Positions 17,261-25,995 of a stretch of 64,000 nt of DNA are shown here, in pieces. Position 1 is the first letter of the stretch. Every line of letters starts with the position of its first letter. Below the pieces are notes generated by a model, which saw only the letters and a list, made by a program, of their open reading frames with translations, was not told the DNA's origin and ran no database searches. This stretch comes from Flavobacteriales bacterium (lineage in GTDB: Bacteria > Bacteroidota > Bacteroidia > Flavobacteriales_F > PHOS-HE28). The translations under genes and the position numbers were made by a program. The DNA lies in the NCBI GenBank assembly GCA_016713865.1, contig JADJOG010000005.1:106738-170737 (forward strand), written 5' to 3'.

Positions 17261-18490
17261 CTACGGACGCCCTACTACGATTCGGCGCACGGCGTCTAGC
17301 CCGCCTTGTTCAGCCCTCAGCACATAACAGCCATTGGCGAGAGATGGAACCGGAACCGAGAACGGCATCACGGTGCCTGAAGCAAAATCGTGGGCTAACA
17401 CGAGCCGGGTCGACGCGTCGAAAAGCTGCAGCCGTCCGCCCGATGTCGATTGTCCAAGTCGGACCAACAAGCCCTCGGCCCCGAGCCAGGCCTCGAGATT
17501 CAAGCCGTTGCCCGCCATACTGCTCTCTCTTATACCGACACCATTCACCGTCTGCGAGGCGTCCCCGACGCAGCCCTCTGCGCTTGTCGCAGTAACGACC
17601 CACGCGCCATTTGCCAAAGGAGCGCAGGATGAATTGACGCCTTGAAGCGGCACGCCATCCAAGGTCCATTCATACCAAGCGAGATTGCTGGGTGAAGCGC
17701 ACATGAGTCCGTTCTCGAAGTCGGCCTCAAGCGTCACCTCGGGCAGCGGGTAGACAACTGCTGTATCGGTGTAAGAAATTGATAGTACCGTTTGCACCTG
17801 CACTTGTCTCGAGCCCGTCGTGCCGTTCTGGCTGAAACCAGCGCCGCCTTCGGCTTCGGTGATCGGGAATGTGCCCAGCAAGTCATCGGCGCTCAGATCA
17901 TCCTTATCATAGATGCGAAGCGTGAACGGAGGGAAGCCCAGTGGGATAGAGAGGTTGTTCCAAGTGGTGCTCTGCGCGTTGTTCACAATGGTCGACCGCC
18001 AGACCGCCAAACGCGAATCCGTAAGGGTGAAGTAGAGGTCGGGCTGGCCAATGCATCCGATCAAGGGGAGATTGGGCTCATCCAGGTCGCCGCACCAAGA
18101 ATTGGAAACTTCCGTAACGGCCAACTGCGTCATCGTGGGAACCGAGAAGGAGCGCTGCAATGTGATAGGATGGCTTCCTCCGACGAGGTACGCCTGATCA
18201 GGTGGGGCCGCTCCGTTGAATGCATTACCGTTGCCGAAACTCCAAGAAAACGAGGTGGTCATTCCCGGCGCTCCTTGAGCTTCAGAAAGCGAGATTGTCA
18301 TCGGCGCGCATAACGAATCAGGGGCGAAAAAAAAGTCAGGAACAGTATCGGCTGATGCGGGAAGGATTACGATTGGGAGACGAAGCGTAACCACCTGGTT
18401 GATGGGCAATCCACCAGCAGTGCCCTGCGCCTGACCAATCACAAGTATGCTGTCGGTGTTGGCCTGCACGGGAACTCCACAGACTCGCAC
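17261..18490 (-). CDS. secreted T9SS-sorted protein copy 2, C-terminal fragment (frameshifted)
   Basis: 409 codons covering the second half of a paralogue of the preceding gene: PKD-like domain (FSWSFGNGNAFNGAAPP), then SNSWCGDLDEPNLPLIGC, a C2-like segment (LRIYDKDDLSADDLLGTF), an Ig-like repeat (WYEWTLDGVPLQGVNSSC) and a complete type A sorting domain ending YVLRAEQGGLDAVRRIVVG. The fragment overlaps the N-terminal fragment by about 50 bases in another frame. The true frame is restored by one extra C (minus strand) at the run of four at plus 18500-18503, which gives PQISPYGCVRVCGVP, matching PQDDPFGCARICGTP in copy 1. Confidence 0.85.
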   Translation of the reverse strand: MRVCGVPVQANTDSILVIGQAQGTAGGLPINQVVTLRLPIVILPASADTVPDFFFAPDSLCAPMTISLSEAQGAPGMTTSFSWSFGNGNAFNGAAPPDQAYLVGGSHPITLQRSFSVPTMTQLAVTEVSNSWCGDLDEPNLPLIGCIGQPDLYFTLTDSRLAVWRSTIVNNAQSTTWNNLSIPLGFPPFTLRIYDKDDLSADDLLGTFPITEAEGGAGFSQNGTTGSRQVQVQTVLSISYTDTAVVYPLPEVTLEADFENGLMCASPSNLAWYEWTLDGVPLQGVNSSCAPLANGAWVVTATSAEGCVGDASQTVNGVGIRESSMAGNGLNLEAWLGAEGLLVRLGQSTSGGRLQLFDASTRLVLAHDFASGTVMPFSVPVPSLANGCYVLRAEQGGLDAVRRIVVGRP

Positions 18491-18822
18491 GCATCCATAG
18501 GGGAGATTTGCGGGTAGTAGGTGAGCGTTGGGCTGCTTGCCTCGAAGGTGAGTCCGAGGGGAACCCGTTCCAAGTTGAGTAGCGTGAGCTCTTGAAGCAC
18601 GACGTTGAGCGATGTGGTGTTGTCTTGGAATGTTGGCGGAATCCAGAAGGTGACATCGAGCTCATAAGGGACACCTACGATGCCGACGGGCGCCACCGGG
18701 GGGCAGATGGTTGGATAGGGCGGGGACACCATACATGTGTCACCGATGGTGCATGCGCCGCACTGGCCCAATGCGAACGAATTCAAACACGTGGCCACCA
18801 AGGCAAGAATGATGGGTTTCAT
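18439..18822 (-). CDS. secreted T9SS-sorted protein copy 2, N-terminal fragment (frameshifted)
   Basis: Signal peptide (MKPIILALVATCLNSFALGQ) and putative-Ig domain (CGACTIGDTCMVSPPYP, VPYELDVTFWIPPTFQD). Sense coding ends near 18500 where the frame breaks; the residues after YYPQISP are out of frame. The start is the ATG at 18822, five bases after a TACATTG box; the frame is open further upstream without signal-peptide character. Confidence 0.82.
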   Translation of the reverse strand: MKPIILALVATCLNSFALGQCGACTIGDTCMVSPPYPTICPPVAPVGIVGVPYELDVTFWIPPTFQDNTTSLNVVLQELTLLNLERVPLGLTFEASSPTLTYYPQISPMDACESVEFPCRPTPTAYL

Positions 18823-18827
18823 AGGGC

Positions 18828-18834
18828 CAATGTA
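18828..18834 (-). promoter_or_regulatory. -7 box (TACATTG) for T9SS protein copy 2
   Basis: Ends five bases before the ATG at 18822; predicts a leaderless transcript. Confidence 0.4.
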
Positions 18835-18941
18835 GATCCATGGCCGCGGTCTGGCTACTGTACGATCGGACCCCTGGCGGCTCCTTTGGGGCGCGACGTT
18901 CGCGGGCGTTGTATTGGCTGTTAATTTCGCGCTCCCATACC

Positions 18942-19268
18942 ATGGCACGCAAGGCAACAACGGACACGATCGACCTCCAGTCACTTCCCTTGGTCGACGA
19001 ACCCGATTCGCGACAGTTTATCCTTCGTGTTGGCGAATACCGCGCCCGCATGGAGTATGAGCGCGATGGCGATCGCATCTTCTTGGGTACATTGGATGTT
19101 CCGCGCCCTGTTGTGGAAATGGGTGTTGGCGACGTGGTCATGGAGAAGACGCTCATGTGGGTCGAGGAGAATCGCTTGAAGCTGATTCCAACCGCGCCAG
19201 CCATCAAGGCGTATTTGCGCAAGAACGCCTCTTGGCAACGCCTGTTGCTCAAGGGCGTGCAGCTCTGA
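18942..19268 (+). CDS. small GNAT-like N-acetyltransferase (Acetyltransf_CG type)
   Basis: A 108-residue protein with the compact fold of the YjdJ/Acetyltransf_CG group: GEYRARMEYERDGDRIFLG, a loop where acetyl-CoA would bind (VEMGVGDVVMEKTLMWVEE), then KLIPTAPAIKAYLRKN, which is the usual C-terminal signature (VPxCPFVxxYxxxH-like). The substrate is unknown. The frame stays open upstream to 18840; the ATG at 18942 is chosen because the similarity begins there. Confidence 0.75.
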   Translation: MARKATTDTIDLQSLPLVDEPDSRQFILRVGEYRARMEYERDGDRIFLGTLDVPRPVVEMGVGDVVMEKTLMWVEENRLKLIPTAPAIKAYLRKNASWQRLLLKGVQL

Positions 19269-19335
19269 TCGCGGGATCATCCTTTCGTTATCATTGCTAG
19301 GTCGGCGATGTTGTCGGCATTAACCCATCACGTGC

Positions 19336-21456
19336 ATGCGACATTGTTACGCGGTACTGCTTTTCGCGATTCCACTCGCACAGGCCTTTGCCCAGTGCAC
19401 GCCGGTTGAATGTATCGGTCAGCTGCCTGCATGGGGCGGCCTCTGTCAATCGTCATTCATCGATGGCCGGGTTGGCGAGCCATACAGCGATGCGATATCC
19501 TTCCATGTTACCACCGCCTGCACCCCCGCTTCACTCTTCGACCCCACGCAGACCACCGCCTCGGTGCGCATCACGCAGATCAACAGCATCGCCTTTTCTC
19601 TGTTGCCTAATGGAATCACGGGCGTATCGGACCAGGCCACTTACACGCCTCCCGTGAATGGATGCGGCGCTATTTCGGGCACACCTTTGGAGGCTGGCGT
19701 ATTCCCGGCAACGGTGAACATGTCGGTGAATGTGAACGTGTGGCCCTTCTCACTATCGTGCGGCGGCTTCGGGCCAATCGCCAACCCCAACAACCCGGTA
19801 AGCTTCGGCGTGCAGCTTGTGATCCTGCCGGATCCTTCATTCATCGCTCCCGCGGAGCCAATGTGCATTGCTGACGGCCCGGCCCAGCTGGTTCCCACCG
19901 GTACTCTCGGTGGCGCATTCTCTGGGCCAGGGGTGTCTGGCAACACCTTCGACCCGCAGCAAGCAGGCGTTGGCGTGCATGAAGTGTGGTACATCGTGAG
20001 CGCGCAGGAGGGTGCGGCCACGGCGCCCGCCACGGACAGCCTATCTGTTCTCATTGAAGTGAATGCCGATTGCTTGGGCGATTGCGATGCGTTCGCGGGA
20101 GCACTCTCTGGAGGCGGGCAGGTCTGCTTCGACCCCGAAGGCACGGCGCTGGTGGTCACGCCCAACGGAGATGCGGTTGTTCCGCCGGGATACGAGGTTC
20201 TTTACTTGCTCACCTTCGGCTTGTCGCAGACCGTGATTGACACGATGGCGCAGCCCATGGCTATTTTGACGGATCCAGGCCTTTACCACATCTATGCGTT
20301 GGTGTACGACCCCACGACTTTCGACCTTGATTTCGTTGAGTTCTGGGCCAGCATGCAGGTTGATGAGTTCTTTTCGCAAATCACCCTTCAAGGAGCATGC
20401 GCAAGCCTGAGTGACAACCCACCGGCTCATTACGTTGAACCTGGGTTCTGCTGTGATGCGTTCGCGGGCTCCTTGGGCGGTGTCGATTTCATTCCCTGCC
20501 TTGATATTGGTGGCAGCGTTGAACTGGTGGGCATTCCAGACGGCAATGCGATTGTCCCGGAAGGATACGAAGTGATCTATGTGCTCACCCAGGGCGCTGG
20601 CCTCACTATCGTTGATGCGAACAACGAACCTGTTTTCGACGCAACGGAAACAGGTTTGCACACCATACATACGCTTGTATATGACCCTGCAACCCTTGAC
20701 CTGAGCATGGTTGAGTTCGGCGTCACAACGGGAATTGATCTGAATGCGCTGCTGATTCAAGGCGGCGGCATCATCTGTGCGAGCCTCGACGTTGCGGGTG
20801 CTGCCTACACCGTGATTGAGTGCGCCGTGGCCTGCGACGCAGATGCGGGAACCACGAATGGTCCGGGCGCTGTGATTTGCTTGGAGAATGGAGAGGCCAT
20901 TCTTTTCACTTCGTCGAATGGCGATGCGGTCGTGCCCGACGGCTACATCCAGACCTATGTGCTCACGACGGGTCCGGATCTCGTGGTCATCGATGGCAAT
21001 GGCGACCCGGAGTTCACCGTTTCAGCTATCGGCGAGTACCGCATACACAGCCTGGTCATCGACCCGCTTACCTTCCTGCTTCAGGTTGAACCCGGCGTGA
21101 CCACAGGACTGGATGTGCTCGACTACTTCGCAGCAGAAGGCGTCTGCGGCGACTTGGATCCATTGGGTTCCGAGCTCGTGGTTGACATTTGCGATGGTGT
21201 GCGCAACGTTGGCGCAGCGGGCTTCAGCGTGTATCCCAACCCGAGCGCAGGGGGCTTCTTCGTGGTGCCCGACATGGAAGGTCAAGTGCTCATCGAGATG
21301 CTCGACGTGAGCGGTCGCACCGCTTTTCAGCAGCGCATGACTTGCACGCAGGGCGTTGCTGCTTGGGTGGTTTCCGACGCAGCGCCCGGCAGCTACGTTG
21401 TTCGTCTCAGTAAGGGGCAGGAGCGCTGGGAGCAGCGCCTGGTCATCCAGCCGTAG
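19336..21456 (+). CDS. secreted T9SS-sorted protein with three internal repeats
   Basis: A complete 706-residue secreted protein. Signal peptide (MRHCYAVLLFAIPLAQAFAQ), an N-terminal putative-Ig domain with cysteines (GCGAISGTPLEAGVFPATV), then three repeats of about 110-130 residues beginning CDAFAGALSGG, CDAFAGSLGGV and CDADAGTTNG, each containing a GDAVVPPGYEVLYLLT-like strand and a LYHIYALVYDPTTFDL-like strand. A type A sorting domain ends it (FSVYPNPSAGGFFVVPD ... YVVRLSKGQERWEQRLVIQ). It shares the N-terminal domain with the two T9SS genes just before it on the other strand. Role unknown; likely surface-exposed. Confidence 0.9.
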   Translation: MRHCYAVLLFAIPLAQAFAQCTPVECIGQLPAWGGLCQSSFIDGRVGEPYSDAISFHVTTACTPASLFDPTQTTASVRITQINSIAFSLLPNGITGVSDQATYTPPVNGCGAISGTPLEAGVFPATVNMSVNVNVWPFSLSCGGFGPIANPNNPVSFGVQLVILPDPSFIAPAEPMCIADGPAQLVPTGTLGGAFSGPGVSGNTFDPQQAGVGVHEVWYIVSAQEGAATAPATDSLSVLIEVNADCLGDCDAFAGALSGGGQVCFDPEGTALVVTPNGDAVVPPGYEVLYLLTFGLSQTVIDTMAQPMAILTDPGLYHIYALVYDPTTFDLDFVEFWASMQVDEFFSQITLQGACASLSDNPPAHYVEPGFCCDAFAGSLGGVDFIPCLDIGGSVELVGIPDGNAIVPEGYEVIYVLTQGAGLTIVDANNEPVFDATETGLHTIHTLVYDPATLDLSMVEFGVTTGIDLNALLIQGGGIICASLDVAGAAYTVIECAVACDADAGTTNGPGAVICLENGEAILFTSSNGDAVVPDGYIQTYVLTTGPDLVVIDGNGDPEFTVSAIGEYRIHSLVIDPLTFLLQVEPGVTTGLDVLDYFAAEGVCGDLDPLGSELVVDICDGVRNVGAAGFSVYPNPSAGGFFVVPDMEGQVLIEMLDVSGRTAFQQRMTCTQGVAAWVVSDAAPGSYVVRLSKGQERWEQRLVIQP

Positions 21457-21469
21457 AACGGCTGGCGGC

Positions 21470-21477
21470 TACTTTCG
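21470..21477 (+). promoter_or_regulatory. -7 box (TACTTTCG) for gltX
   Basis: A TAnnTTTG variant 20 bases upstream of the gltX ATG, directly after the stop of the preceding T9SS gene. Confidence 0.45.
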
Positions 21478-21497
21478 CGGCCCCTTACGCAAAGAGC

Positions 21498-23033
21498 ATG
21501 TCCGTCCGCGTCCGTTTCGCGCCAAGTCCCACTGGCCCCCTGCACATGGGGGGCGTGCGCACCGCCCTGTTCAATTACCTCTTCGCCAAGAAGCATGGCG
21601 GCGAATTCCTCTTGCGCATCGAGGACACCGACCAGACGCGGTACGTGCCCGGAGCCGAGGACTATATCCGCGAGAGCCTCGCATGGTGCGGTCTGGTTCC
21701 TGTTGAAAGCCCTTGGGTGGGCGGCCCGCACGGACCATACCGCCAGAGCGAGCGAAAGGACTTGTACAAGCAGTACGCGGATAAGCTGATAGCTGACGAC
21801 AAGGCTTACTACGCCTTCGATACCGCCGAGGAATTGGATGCCATGCGCGAACGGCTGAAAGCCGCTGGTGTTGCAGCGCCAGCTTACAATGCCGTAACGC
21901 GCGAGCACATGCAGAATTCGCTCACCTTGAGCGCCGACGAGGTGAAGGCGCGCTTGGAGCGCGGCGATGAGCACGTGATCCGCCTGAAGGTGCCGCGCCA
22001 CCAAGAAGTGCGCTTCGAGGACCTGATCCGAGGCGTGGTGGTGGTGCATAGCAGCAACATCGACGACAAGGTGCTCTTCAAAAGCGACGGCATGCCCACC
22101 TATCACCTGGCCAACATTGTCGATGACCACTTGATGCGCATCACGCACGTGATCCGTGGCGAGGAGTGGCTGCCGAGCGCGCCCTTGCATGTGCTCATCT
22201 ACGAAGCCTTCGGATGGGAGCGTCCGGCGTTCGCGCACCTGCCGTTGATTCTTCGGCCCGATGGCAAAGGCAAGCTGAGCAAGCGCGATGGCGACAAACT
22301 CGGCTTTCCCGTGTTCCCGCTCGATTGGCTCGACCCCACCAGCGGCGAGAAGAGCAGCGGCTATCGCGAACGCGGCTACTACAAGGAAGCCTTCATCAAC
22401 ATGCTGGCGTTGCTGGGCTGGAACCCCGGCGGCGATGTGGAGCTGATGAGCCTCGACGAGATGGTGAAGCACTTCGATCTCGGTCGGGTGCACAAGGGCG
22501 GCGCGCGCTTCGATCCGGATAAGACGCGCTGGTTCAATCAGCAATACCTGCGCATGCGCCCCGATGCTGAGCTGGGCGCGCAATTGCAAGCAACGCTCAA
22601 GCAGCGCGGAATCGATGCCACATTGGAGCGCGCAACCACAGCTGCATCACTATTGAAGGAACGCGCCACCTTCATCGACGACATGCTCGAAGGGCTTTAC
22701 CTCTTCACAACAGGTTCACCCTTGAATGGCAATGCGGAAGGCGAGGCCGAATTGAAGAAGCGCTGGAAGCCCGAGGCGGCACCCGCGATTGAAGGGTACA
22801 TCGCTGCGCTCACCGCTTCGAGCGCGACTAGCAGCGCCGACTACGAGCAGGTCTTCAACGGCGTGCTTCAGTTCACGGGGATGAAAGTGGGGCAGGTGAT
22901 GCCGCTCTACCGGCTCTTCGTTGCTGGCCGCATGCAAGGGCCGGGCATGTTCGATGTGAGCGCGCTCATTGGCCGCGATGAAGTGATTGTGCGGCTGAAA
23001 GCGGGCCTCGACATCTGCCGCGCATGGGCCTAA
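21498..23033 (+). CDS. gltX: glutamate--tRNA ligase
   Basis: A 511-residue class I aminoacyl-tRNA synthetase that charges tRNA-Glu. The HIGH-type motif appears as APSPTGPLHMGGVRTALFN at the N-terminus, and the KMSKS motif as GKLSKRDGDKLGFPVFPLDW (about residue 255). The anticodon-binding half is complete and the length is normal. Its last ten bases overlap the start of folB, suggesting co-translation. Confidence 0.96.
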   Translation: MSVRVRFAPSPTGPLHMGGVRTALFNYLFAKKHGGEFLLRIEDTDQTRYVPGAEDYIRESLAWCGLVPVESPWVGGPHGPYRQSERKDLYKQYADKLIADDKAYYAFDTAEELDAMRERLKAAGVAAPAYNAVTREHMQNSLTLSADEVKARLERGDEHVIRLKVPRHQEVRFEDLIRGVVVVHSSNIDDKVLFKSDGMPTYHLANIVDDHLMRITHVIRGEEWLPSAPLHVLIYEAFGWERPAFAHLPLILRPDGKGKLSKRDGDKLGFPVFPLDWLDPTSGEKSSGYRERGYYKEAFINMLALLGWNPGGDVELMSLDEMVKHFDLGRVHKGGARFDPDKTRWFNQQYLRMRPDAELGAQLQATLKQRGIDATLERATTAASLLKERATFIDDMLEGLYLFTTGSPLNGNAEGEAELKKRWKPEAAPAIEGYIAALTASSATSSADYEQVFNGVLQFTGMKVGQVMPLYRLFVAGRMQGPGMFDVSALIGRDEVIVRLKAGLDICRAWA

Positions 23034-23374
23034 TCGAGGTCAACGGCATCAAGGCGTACGCTTATCATGGCTGCTTGCCGGAAGAAGCGTGCATAGGCGG
23101 CCACTACCGTGTGGATGTGACCGTGCAAGGCGATTTCAGCAAGGCCGAATTGAGCGACGACCTGGCTGATACGGTGGACTACGGCCGCGTGATAGCTATT
23201 GTATTGGAACGAATGGCCGTGCGCAGCAAGCTGATCGAGCATGTGGCGGCGCGGATCCTCAGCGGCCTTAAAGCCGAATGGCCGCAGCATGGGCCATGGC
23301 GCGTGCGGCTAACGAAGGAGCGACCGCCAATCGAAGGCGACGTTGAGGCAGCGGTCATCACGCTCGAAGGGTGA
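23024..23374 (+). CDS. folB: dihydroneopterin aldolase
   Basis: A 116-residue FolB of folate biosynthesis, converting dihydroneopterin to 6-hydroxymethyl-dihydropterin. Signatures: VNGIKAYAYHGCLPEEA, DTVDYGRVIAIV, LIEHVAARI, and the ending RLTKERPPIEGDVEAA. It overlaps gltX by ten bases; the gltX-folB pairing is common in Flavobacteria as I recall. Confidence 0.93.
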   Translation: MGLIEVNGIKAYAYHGCLPEEACIGGHYRVDVTVQGDFSKAELSDDLADTVDYGRVIAIVLERMAVRSKLIEHVAARILSGLKAEWPQHGPWRVRLTKERPPIEGDVEAAVITLEG

Positions 23375-23434
23375 TTTCAGAGTGTTCGAGCCTTCAACAT
23401 TCAAGCTCAACAACCCCCAACAGCGTTGCCCCAC

Positions 23435-23442
23435 TATCTTCG
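23435..23442 (+). promoter_or_regulatory. -7 box (TATCTTCG) for tRNA-Cys
   Basis: Located 12 bases before the first base of the tRNA, giving a very short 5' leader. The same octamer precedes ileS. Confidence 0.5.
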
Positions 23443-23454
23443 CCCGCCATTCAG

Positions 23455-23528
23455 GGTCACGTGGCCGAGTGGCTAGGCTCAGCTCTGCAAAAGCTGCTAC
23501 AGCGGTTCGACTCCGCTCGTGACCTCCA
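23455..23528 (+). tRNA. tRNA-Cys (GCA)
   Basis: A 74-base tRNA. The acceptor stem GGTCACG pairs with CGTGACC; the anticodon stem CAGCT/AGCTG encloses the loop CTGCAAA with anticodon GCA; the T arm reads AGCGG-TTCGACT-CCGCT. The discriminator base is T, as usual for tRNA-Cys, and CCA is encoded. Confidence 0.95.
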
Positions 23529-23530
23529 AA

Positions 23531-23558
23531 GGAAGCTCCGCCCGAAAGCGGGGCTTCC
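23531..23558 (+). terminator. hairpin after tRNA-Cys
   Basis: GGAAGCTCCGC pairs with GCGGGGCTTCC (11 base pairs, one G-T) around a CCGAAA loop, beginning two bases after the encoded CCA. No T-run follows. Confidence 0.6.
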
Positions 23559-23571
23559 GCGCTTCCAAGGC

Positions 23572-23578
23572 TACCTTG
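23572..23578 (+). promoter_or_regulatory. -7 box (TACCTTG) for porZ
   Basis: A TAnnTTG variant 51 bases upstream of the porZ ATG, following the tRNA hairpin. Confidence 0.3.
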
Positions 23579-23629
23579 CCCCATACGGATCATACAAACG
23601 CCACGTTAGGGGCTAGCATTTCAGGCACC

Positions 23630-25981
23630 ATGCAACGCATACTCTACGCCATCCTGCTGCTCAGCAGCACCACGGCCCTGGCCCAAAGTCCGATCGGGAC
23701 TTGGCGAGACCATTTGCCCTACCTGCGCATGATCGATGTGGTGGAGGCCGGGCAATTGGTTTATGCCACCACGGCCAATGGCGTGTTCTCCTACAACTAT
23801 ATCACAGGCGAGGTTGACCGGGTCAATAAGACGAACCAGCTCAGCGATGTGGACATCAGGGGGCTGGCCTGGAATGAGCAACTGCGCATGCTCATCATCC
23901 ACTACGGTAACGGCAACATCGACCTGCTTCAGAATGGCCGAGGATTCAATCTGGGCGACATCAAGCGAAGCTCCATTCTTGGCAACAAGGCCGTGAATCG
24001 CGTGCATTGCGAAGGCACCACGGCCTATTTGGCGTGCGGATTCGGAATCGTTGTCCTTGACCTGCAGCGACGCGAAGTGAAGGAGACTTGGCTCATTGGT
24101 CCTGGAGGCAGTCAGGTTCAAGTGAATGGATTGGCATTCACGGCCGACTCCATTTATGCTGCGACCGCGACGGGATTGTTCACGGCAAGCCGATCCGAGC
24201 CGAATCTGGCGGCGTTCACCAATTGGCGCAAACGCACCGACATGGGGGAGGCCATGGCCAATGGACCATTCCATCTGGCTGTCGCGTTCGAGGGTCGGCC
24301 GATCATCACCTACAAGGGCCCGGCAACTGAGAGCGACACCATCCTGCTTCTCAACTCGAACAATACGTGGGACCGCTTGCCTGAATTGTACGGTCAGCGG
24401 ATCAACGATATGCGCGTATCGGCAAGCGGACAGAACATGGTAGTGGCCATGAGTTACGATTGTCGTTCATATGGCTTGGGCATGCAGTTCGCATCACAGT
24501 ATTACAACTACAGCGGCCTGAACATGGAGCCATCGCGAGCGATCTATTCAGCGGGCGGCTTCGTTTGGGTGGCCGATAGGCAGTTCGGTTTAGGAAAGGC
24601 CATCGGAGGCGATGTGGGCTCGGTGATCAGCCCCAATGGCCCGCTAAACGCAGGAACCTATCGCCTCGATGCGAAGGGAGGTTCGGTTTTCGTGGCCACC
24701 ACAGCACCCTCTGGCAACTGGGGCAACAACTTCTCCAAGGAAGGCGTGCACCACTATGCCAATGGAGAATGGCGCACCGACACGCCATTCAACAATAGCT
24801 TGCTGGCGGGCGGCAACAACTTCGGCGGGGCAGTGAACGATATTGTTGCGGTTGTGGTTGATCCACGCGACCCCAGTCACGCCTATGCGGGCTCATGGGA
24901 TGATGGATTGGTCGAGTTCCGCGACCGGCAGCCGATCGCCATACACAACGAAACCAATAGCTCGCTCGGCATCGTCACGAACGATGGTTCCGGAAAGGTG
25001 AATGTGGGCGGGCTCACGTATGATGCCAATGGCAACCTGTGGATCACGAATGCATGGGCCGCGAAGCCGCTTTCCGTGCTCACGCGCTCGGGGCAATGGC
25101 AGAGCTTCACCCCTGGTTCATTGCTCAATGGCAACCTGCTTCTCGCCGACATCATTGCCGCGCGCAATGGACTGAAGTGGATCGTTCGCCCCCGGGGAAA
25201 CTCGCTGATCGTCTTCAATGACAAGGGCACCGTCACCGACGCCAGCGACGATCAATGGAAGCTGATCAACAACACCCCTGGGACCGGGGGACTGCCCGCG
25301 CCCGATGTGTATTGTGTGGCCGAGGACAATGATGGGCAGGTGTGGGTGGGAACCAGCAGGGGCATAGCGGTTTTCTACAATCCGAGCGACCTCTTCACCG
25401 ATAGTCCCTCGGACGCGCAGCAGATCTTGATCGAGCAGGATGGCAATGTGCAGATCCTGCTAGAGACTGAATTCGTGAGCTGCATCGCGGTGGATGGCGC
25501 CAACCGCAAATGGATCGGCACGCAAACGGGTGGCGCATTCCTGGTGAGCACCGATGGGCGAACGCAGATCCATCACTTCACCGATGCGAATAGCCCATTG
25601 CCAAGCAACACGATCAATGACATCACCATTGACGGCAACACGGGCGAGGTCTTCTTCGGCACTGATCGCGGCATAGTGGGATACCGTAGCGATGCAATCG
25701 ACGCCTCGGCCGAAGCCACCTGCGCCAAAGTCTTCCCCAACCCCGTTCGCGAGGGCTATACCGGCCCAGTGGCCATCGATGGGTTGGCCGCGAACAGCGA
25801 AGTGAAGATCACCGACGTGAGCGGCAACCTTGTGTTCAGGACCACGAGCCTTGGTGGTCAAGCCATTTGGAATGGCGCGGACATGAGCGGCAATCGCGTG
25901 GCCACGGGCGTTTACCTGATCTTCGCAAGTGACCGAGAAGGCCTGTACAAGTGCAACACCAAGGTGCTGGTGGCGCGCTGA
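23630..25981 (+). CDS. porZ: PorZ-like T9SS attachment-complex protein (two beta-propellers plus sorting domain)
   Basis: A 783-residue exported protein. Signal peptide MQRILYAILLLSSTTALAQ, then PIGTWRDHLPYLRMIDVVE, the typical PorZ opening, followed by beta-propeller blades of the two-component-regulator type (VYATTANGVFSYN; VWVGTSRGIAVFYNP; GEVFFGTDRGIVGY) and a C-terminal sorting-like domain (VFPNPVREGYTGPVAIDG ... GVYLIFASDREGLYKC). In Porphyromonas, PorZ works with PorU, PorV and PorQ to attach T9SS cargo to anionic lipopolysaccharide at the cell surface. The neighbouring recO supports the call, because porZ and recO are adjacent in many Bacteroidota. The start is the ATG at 23630; upstream codons of the same frame overlap the tRNA. 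Confidence 0.87.
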   Translation: MQRILYAILLLSSTTALAQSPIGTWRDHLPYLRMIDVVEAGQLVYATTANGVFSYNYITGEVDRVNKTNQLSDVDIRGLAWNEQLRMLIIHYGNGNIDLLQNGRGFNLGDIKRSSILGNKAVNRVHCEGTTAYLACGFGIVVLDLQRREVKETWLIGPGGSQVQVNGLAFTADSIYAATATGLFTASRSEPNLAAFTNWRKRTDMGEAMANGPFHLAVAFEGRPIITYKGPATESDTILLLNSNNTWDRLPELYGQRINDMRVSASGQNMVVAMSYDCRSYGLGMQFASQYYNYSGLNMEPSRAIYSAGGFVWVADRQFGLGKAIGGDVGSVISPNGPLNAGTYRLDAKGGSVFVATTAPSGNWGNNFSKEGVHHYANGEWRTDTPFNNSLLAGGNNFGGAVNDIVAVVVDPRDPSHAYAGSWDDGLVEFRDRQPIAIHNETNSSLGIVTNDGSGKVNVGGLTYDANGNLWITNAWAAKPLSVLTRSGQWQSFTPGSLLNGNLLLADIIAARNGLKWIVRPRGNSLIVFNDKGTVTDASDDQWKLINNTPGTGGLPAPDVYCVAEDNDGQVWVGTSRGIAVFYNPSDLFTDSPSDAQQILIEQDGNVQILLETEFVSCIAVDGANRKWIGTQTGGAFLVSTDGRTQIHHFTDANSPLPSNTINDITIDGNTGEVFFGTDRGIVGYRSDAIDASAEATCAKVFPNPVREGYTGPVAIDGLAANSEVKITDVSGNLVFRTTSLGGQAIWNGADMSGNRVATGVYLIFASDREGLYKCNTKVLVAR

Positions 25982-25995
25982 TCACGACCCATGTC

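Noticed and set aside
21393..22589. Minus-strand open frame opposite gltX (about 398 codons)
   Set aside because: Antisense shadow of a well-supported gltX; no recognisable domain or start signal.
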